7,834 bases of DNA from Candidatus Bathyarchaeota archaeon (lineage in GTDB: Archaea > Thermoproteota > Bathyarchaeia > 40CM-2-53-6 > FEN-987): positions 1 to 7,834 of the forward strand of contig JALHTB010000212.1 of NCBI GenBank assembly GCA_022865625.1, in the 5' to 3' direction. Below the pieces are notes generated by a model. It made no database searches and was not told the origin of the DNA. It was given only the letters and a program-made list of their open reading frames with translations. Position 1 is the first letter of the stretch; each line of letters begins with the position of its first letter. Both the position numbers and the translations under genes were made by a program. Below, one piece after another: positions 4,189 through 7,834 of this stretch.

Positions 4189-6969
4189 TTGAAGAAGAGA
4201 CGGAAAGCGGAAAGAGGACGAGCAGGAAAACGTAAGGGAGTCCAACCACGTTCTGCCGCGACGACGCCTAAAGACAATGCGCTTCAAGAAAGCGAAGCAA
4301 AGTTCCGCAGCCTAGTCGAAAACACAGCGGCACCGGTAGGCATCACCGACCTGACGGGAGACTTCACGTATGTCAACAAGGCGCTCGCCGACCTCACAGG
4401 CTACACCGTCCAAGAATTGGTGGGTCACCCATTCATGGAGTTCCTACATCCAGAAGACAGAGAGAGGGTTCTCAAAGTCTTCATGAAAGGCGTGTCAACA
4501 TCGGAAGAGGCGCAGCAGATAGAGTTCCGAGTCAAGCGCGGAGACGGACAGATACTAACCTTAACTTCCAAGCCCACGCGATTTGAAATCGCCGGAAAGA
4601 CAGTCGGTTTCCAAGCAATCATCACAGACATCACGGAACGAAAAAAGAGGGAAGAAGCTCTACGGGAGAGCGAGCAGAGACTTCGCTCTTTGTATTCAAC
4701 GATGAGCGAGGGAGTCTGTCTGCACGAGATTGTCTATGATGAACATGGTGCGGCGGTGGACTACAGAATCATCGACGTTAATCCGGCTTATGAATCAATT
4801 ATCGGATTGCCGAGGGAGAGGGCTGTGGGAAGTTTGGCGTCAGAAATCTACGGTACAGGCGAGCCCCCATACACTGACATCTACGCGCAAGTGGCTTCAA
4901 CTGGGAAACCAACAACGTTTGAAACGTATTTCCCGCCTATGAAGAAACACTTCACCATATCTGTCTTCTCTCCTGGAAAAGGAAAGTTCGCGACTGTGTT
5001 CGCAGACATCACCGAACGCAAGCGAATGCAACAGACGCTCGAAGAATCCGAAAAGAGGTTCAAGGACGTAGCAACGAGCTCAGCCGACTGGATTTGGGAA
5101 GTTGACAAGGACGGAAAATACACGTTTGCTTCCGGAAAGGTTGCGCAGATCCTCTGCTACACCCCTGAAGAGCTCATTGGCAAGACACCATTTGAACTCA
5201 TGCCAGAAGATGAAGCAAAACGTGTCGCCGAGATTTTCAGGCAGGTTGCCTCCGAGAAGAAAACCATAATTGACTTGGAGAACTGGAACCTCACCAAGAA
5301 CGGAGAAAGGATCTGCCTTCTCACAAACGGCGTACCAATACTGGATGAGAAGGGTGATCTTCTTGGTTATCGAGGCGTCGACAAAGACATCACCGAGCGC
5401 AGGAGAGTGGAGAAGGAGCTACGGGTCTCAGAGGAGAAGCATCGAACACTATTTGAGAGTATGGCGCAGGGTGTCGTCTATCAGGACGCTGACGGCAGAA
5501 TATTCTCCGCAAATCCAGCTGCTGAAAGGATCCTCGGCTTAACGCTTAATCAGATGCAAGGCAGGACATCTATTGATCCTCGATGGAGGGCTATCCATGA
5601 CGACGGCTCCGATTTTCCAGGAGAAACACATCCATCAATGCTCGCCCTGAAAACCGGTGAAGAAGTCAGAAACGTAGTGATGGGCGTCTTCAACCCCAAA
5701 AGCGAGCAATATCACTGGATCAACATCAACGCAGTACCGCAATTCAAACCTGGAGAAACGAAACCCTCCAAAGTCTATACAACATTCGACGACATCACCG
5801 AACGCAAGCGCATGGAGGAGGAACTCCGACGATACTCAACGAACTTGGAAACGTTGGTTTTCGAGAGGACGAAGAAACTAACGGAGAGTGAGAGGAGATT
5901 CAGAGAACTGGCTGATCTGTTGCCGCAGATCGTGTTTGAAATCGACGAAAACGGCAACCTCCGATATATGAACCGCGCCGCATTTGCAGCAACCGGTCTA
6001 AGCGAGGAGGACTATCGCAGAGGTTTGAACGCCTCTGACATGTTAGCTCCAGCGGAGCACGATAGAGCGGTGCGAGGTATGCGGAGAATAATGGGTGGCG
6101 AGATGATAGGTGAGCGCGAATTCACCGTGCTGCGAAAAGACGGCACCGCTTTCCCCGTGATTGTGTATACTGCTCCCATCGTGCGTGAAGGCAAGAGTGC
6201 CGGCCTGAGAGGTATTGCAGTAGACATCACGGAACACAAGGCGATGGAGGCACGCCTTGCGGAGGCTCGACGTTTGGCAACTATCGGTGAGGCTGCAGCT
6301 ATGGTTGGGCATGACCTGCGGAACCCTCTGCAAGCCATAATCACCGGCGTCTATTTGGGCAGGAAGGGGTACGAGTCGCTGCCGCCGGATTATGCGAAGG
6401 TCGCTGAAGAGTATGGTCTCGTCAAGTGGCTCTCGCTGGTTGAAGGTGAGATAGAGTACATGGATAAGATCGTCTCAGACCTGCAGGATTATGCTGTGCC
6501 GTTGAAACCAGACCTCTCACAAGTCAACATAGCTCAACTACTCAAAGACGCGCTTTCAAAGACGCAGATACCATCCAACGTGAATCTCTCCGTCCATGTG
6601 GATGAGGGCTTGCAGCTTATGATTGACCCGCTTCTTATGAAGCGGGTCTTCAGTAACCTGATTACGAACGCAGTTCAGGCGATGCCAGAGGGTGGTGAGC
6701 TTACCGTCGATGCCTCCAAGTCCGATGAGGAGGCACTCGTGAGCTTTCACGATACAGGGGTTGGGATACCTCAAGAGGACTTCAGCAAGCTCTTTAGTCC
6801 GTTCTTCACAACGAAGGCTAAGGGGCAAGGCTTAGGGTTGCCTGTGTGCAAGCGCCTCGTTGAGGCTCACGGCGGCGAGATAACTGTTGAAAGCAGACTC
6901 GGAGAAGGCACAATCTTCACAGTGACGCTTCCAATGAAAACCAACCTAGAAGAGGTGAAGAAGAAATGA
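4189..6969 (+). CDS. Soluble sensor histidine kinase with five PAS domains (926 aa)
   Basis: Autophosphorylating sensor kinase. Order: a very basic tail (about 1-20, KKRRKAERGRAGKRK), PAS1 about 35-154, PAS2 about 161-280, PAS3 about 286-408, PAS4 about 413-545, a coiled-coil linker about 540-567, PAS5 about 568-689, then a HisKA dimerisation helix with H-box GHDLRNPL (phosphoacceptor His708) and a HATPase domain: N-box NLITNAVQAM (823-832), G1 DTGVGIP (855-861), F-box FSPFFTTK (869-876), G2 GQGLGLP (879-885). Each PAS ends in the PAC signature DITER(K/R) or DITEHK (about 147, 273, 400, 535, 679). PAS4 has PAS_4 hallmarks (PRWRAIHDDGSDFPGETHPS). No transmembrane segment is present, so it senses a cytoplasmic cue; cofactors cannot be assigned. 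TTG 4189 is the only start available: upstream the frame closes at TAG 4165-4167, and the next Met is well inside PAS1. Its last 4 bases overlap the regulator gene. Confidence 0.93.
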   Translation: MKKRRKAERGRAGKRKGVQPRSAATTPKDNALQESEAKFRSLVENTAAPVGITDLTGDFTYVNKALADLTGYTVQELVGHPFMEFLHPEDRERVLKVFMKGVSTSEEAQQIEFRVKRGDGQILTLTSKPTRFEIAGKTVGFQAIITDITERKKREEALRESEQRLRSLYSTMSEGVCLHEIVYDEHGAAVDYRIIDVNPAYESIIGLPRERAVGSLASEIYGTGEPPYTDIYAQVASTGKPTTFETYFPPMKKHFTISVFSPGKGKFATVFADITERKRMQQTLEESEKRFKDVATSSADWIWEVDKDGKYTFASGKVAQILCYTPEELIGKTPFELMPEDEAKRVAEIFRQVASEKKTIIDLENWNLTKNGERICLLTNGVPILDEKGDLLGYRGVDKDITERRRVEKELRVSEEKHRTLFESMAQGVVYQDADGRIFSANPAAERILGLTLNQMQGRTSIDPRWRAIHDDGSDFPGETHPSMLALKTGEEVRNVVMGVFNPKSEQYHWININAVPQFKPGETKPSKVYTTFDDITERKRMEEELRRYSTNLETLVFERTKKLTESERRFRELADLLPQIVFEIDENGNLRYMNRAAFAATGLSEEDYRRGLNASDMLAPAEHDRAVRGMRRIMGGEMIGEREFTVLRKDGTAFPVIVYTAPIVREGKSAGLRGIAVDITEHKAMEARLAEARRLATIGEAAAMVGHDLRNPLQAIITGVYLGRKGYESLPPDYAKVAEEYGLVKWLSLVEGEIEYMDKIVSDLQDYAVPLKPDLSQVNIAQLLKDALSKTQIPSNVNLSVHVDEGLQLMIDPLLMKRVFSNLITNAVQAMPEGGELTVDASKSDEEALVSFHDTGVGIPQEDFSKLFSPFFTTKAKGQGLGLPVCKRLVEAHGGEITVESRLGEGTIFTVTLPMKTNLEEVKKK
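5005..5024 (+). repeat. Direct repeat copy 1 in the PAS-linker coding region
   Basis: A 20-base stretch coding DITERKR (starting gacatcaccgaacgc) is identical to 5791-5810; related but diverged copies encode the ends of PAS1 (4627), PAS3 (about 5386) and PAS5 (about 6223). It reflects conservation of the PAC signature, with exact DNA identity between two copies. Confidence 0.75.
5791..5810 (+). repeat. Direct repeat copy 2 in the PAS-linker coding region
   Basis: Identical over 20 bases to 5005-5024, at the end of PAS4. The two copies are 786 bases apart, a multiple of three, so recombination between them would delete two PAS domains (3 and 4) in frame. Confidence 0.75.
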
Positions 6970-7424
6970 AAGAACTGGAGCAGGCGAGGATTCTCGTCAT
7001 AGACGATGACGTGGCCGTACGTGAGTCGCATGAGGCTATGCTGAAGGCGAACGGATACGAGGTCGACGTCGCCGAGAACGGCAAAGAAGCAATCGACAAG
7101 TCCAACGCAAACTTCTACAACCTAGCATTAGTCGACCTCCGCCTACCCGACATGGATGGGATAGAACTGTTGACGTCGATGAGAGAAGCCGTTCCAAAGA
7201 CGGTTAAGATCATCATAACAGGCTACCCTTCGCAGGAAAACGCCATAGAAGCCGTAAACCGAGGCGCCGACGGATACATGGTCAAACCATACACTATGGA
7301 AGAGCTGCTGCGAAAAATCAAGGAACAACTACAGAAACAGCAGGAAGCCAAGAAGTACAGTGAAGAGAAAGTCGTCGAATACATCGAAACACGAGCGAAA
7401 GAGCAAGAGACCAAAGAAGAATAG
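6966..7424 (+). CDS. Receiver-only response regulator with helical C-terminal tail (152 aa)
   Basis: A CheY-like receiver domain at about 6-122: acidic pocket D13-D15 (VIDDDVAV), phosphoacceptor Asp57 (ALVDLRLPDMDG), switch Thr85 (IITGYP) and Lys107 (VKPY). All key residues are present, so it should accept phosphate from the kinase encoded just upstream. The gene starts at ATG 6966, overlapping the kinase stop as ATGA, with GAGGTGA at 6952-6958 spaced 7 bases away, so the pair is translationally coupled. After the receiver come about 30 residues, 123-152, rich in Lys, Glu and Gln, with coiled-coil or disordered character and no DNA-binding, enzymatic or output domain. The usual receiver is about 120 residues, so this tail is extra. 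Output probably runs through protein contact; the NitrOD5-like protein encoded upstream is a candidate partner (inference). Confidence 0.93.
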   Translation: MKELEQARILVIDDDVAVRESHEAMLKANGYEVDVAENGKEAIDKSNANFYNLALVDLRLPDMDGIELLTSMREAVPKTVKIIITGYPSQENAIEAVNRGADGYMVKPYTMEELLRKIKEQLQKQQEAKKYSEEKVVEYIETRAKEQETKEE

Positions 7425-7447
7425 GAACATCAAATGCTCTTTGTGAA

Positions 7448-7487
7448 CCTGCACCAGTTGCAGCAGTTCCGCAGCCAGAATCGCTGC
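7448..7487. other. Two small hairpins after the regulator gene
   Basis: CTGCA (7448-7452) pairs with TGCAG (7458-7462), and GCAGC (7471-7475) pairs with GCTGC (7483-7487). They lie just after the regulator stop and before the convergent remnant. No T-run follows on either strand, so they are weak terminator candidates. The rest of 7425-7516 shows nothing else. Confidence 0.25.
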
Positions 7488-7516
7488 GCACGTTTCAGCG
7501 TGTCTCAGGATGGTTG

Positions 7517-7729
7517 TCAGTAGCTGCTGACGACTCCTCCTGTTGGACCCGTGATGATTACAGACCTATGCGCCTCTATGAGGTCTAGGTAGGGTTCTCC
7601 CCTGCCTTCTTTCGCCACATCATCTGCAACGTAGGCGCAGATGGCACTCAAAGGCATCTCAAGCACCAATCTGTCCGTCTGAGCTGATTCTGAGGCTCTG
7701 TCTCTATACTCCTCTTTGTCTGCTTTTGA
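7517..7729 (-). pseudogene. 3' remnant of a MEDS/DcmR-like sensory-domain gene
   Basis: The minus-strand frame is open from 7729 to a TGA at 7517-7519 (70 codons) but has no start codon near its 5' end; the first ATG is internal, at 7657. The protein reads well from about EYRDRASES through MPLSAICAYVADDV to LDLIEAHRSVIITGPTGG. The pattern ICAY followed about 20 residues later by an LI.AH.SVI stretch near the C-terminus resembles MEDS domains, the KaiC-like sensory fold of methanogen and DcmR-type signalling proteins. Most of the domain, upstream of here, is missing and its place is taken by transposase sequence. I infer a gene cut by an insertion element. The family assignment is from memory and moderate; a short real protein starting at TTG 7669 or ATG 7657 is less likely. 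Confidence 0.45.
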
Positions 7730-7834
7730 TTAGGACTGTGATGTTGTAGACGATTACTTTGGTCATGAGTTCGAGTTTCTGGTGGTCTCTTCTGTTGGAG
7801 GTGAGTCGGTGGCCTAGGGTTCGTTTGATTGCTG
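7704..7834 (-). mobile_element. 3' end of a DDE-type transposase gene, running off the window
   Basis: The last 42 codons of a minus-strand frame are open from the window edge to a TAG at 7704-7706. They read IKRTLGHRLTSNRRDH, then QKLELMTKVIVYNITVL and a basic end. The run of Arg-Gly-His-Arg-Leu, a Gln-x-x-Glu-type step, and a final K-V-x-x-Y-N-I-x-x-L helix is the usual C-terminus of IS4/IS5-like DDE transposases. The catalytic residues would lie beyond the window, so family and intactness cannot be told. The 3' end overlaps the open frame of the adjacent remnant by 26 bases, placing the element's end near 7680-7704. GAGC (7681-7684) and GCTC (7695-7698) form a small dyad there, but an inverted terminal repeat cannot be confirmed without the other end. 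Confidence 0.6.

Noticed and set aside
5775..6344. Minus-strand ORFs of 60-110 aa within the kinase gene
   Set aside because: They are shadows of the PAS coding frame with Ser/Arg-rich, unordered sequence and no motifs.
1..7834. CRISPR array
   Set aside because: No regularly spaced direct repeats were seen; the only exact longer repeat found lies inside PAS coding sequence.

Overview
The window looks like chromosomal DNA from an archaeon, most probably of the TACK/Bathyarchaeia or thaumarchaeal type. The evidence is circumstantial: a DHH-family phosphoesterase of archaeal style, a short protein resembling the archaeal output domain NitrOD5, archaeal-looking TATA elements (CTTATAC or CTTATGC), a mix of GTG, TTG and ATG starts, a soluble histidine kinase with five PAS domains, and a cut-off gene end resembling an archaeal MEDS sensory domain. 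No rRNA or tRNA was found to fix the lineage.

Layout from left to right: (1) a short minus-strand zinc-ribbon ORF (19-153), possibly frame-damaged; (2) a divergent small zinc-ribbon protein (248-505, +), whose stop lies 5 bases from the stop of (3) a convergent DHH phosphoesterase (511-1512, -); (4) a 163-base divergent intergenic region with overlapping inverted repeats; (5) a NatA/NatB-type ABC-2 exporter, with ATPase at 1676-2401 and permease at 2412-3602 (+); (6) a 229-base gap with a likely promoter; (7) a 103-residue NitrOD5-like protein (3832-4143, +); (8) a 926-residue PAS histidine kinase (4189-6969, +), overlapping by 4 bases (9) a receiver-only response regulator (6966-7424, +); (10) a right-hand region with no intact gene, holding on the minus strand the 3' end of a transposase (7704-7834, running off the window) and a 70-codon open frame resembling the C-terminus of a MEDS/DcmR sensory domain.

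The best functional unit is 3832-7424. A soluble multi-PAS sensor kinase would phosphorylate a receiver protein that has no DNA-binding domain, and a free-standing candidate output-domain protein is encoded immediately upstream on the same strand. This suggests a signalling cascade whose output works by protein-protein contact. The ABC exporter upstream may or may not be controlled by it; no direct link is visible. The right edge appears to be a site of IS-mediated gene damage next to this signalling locus.
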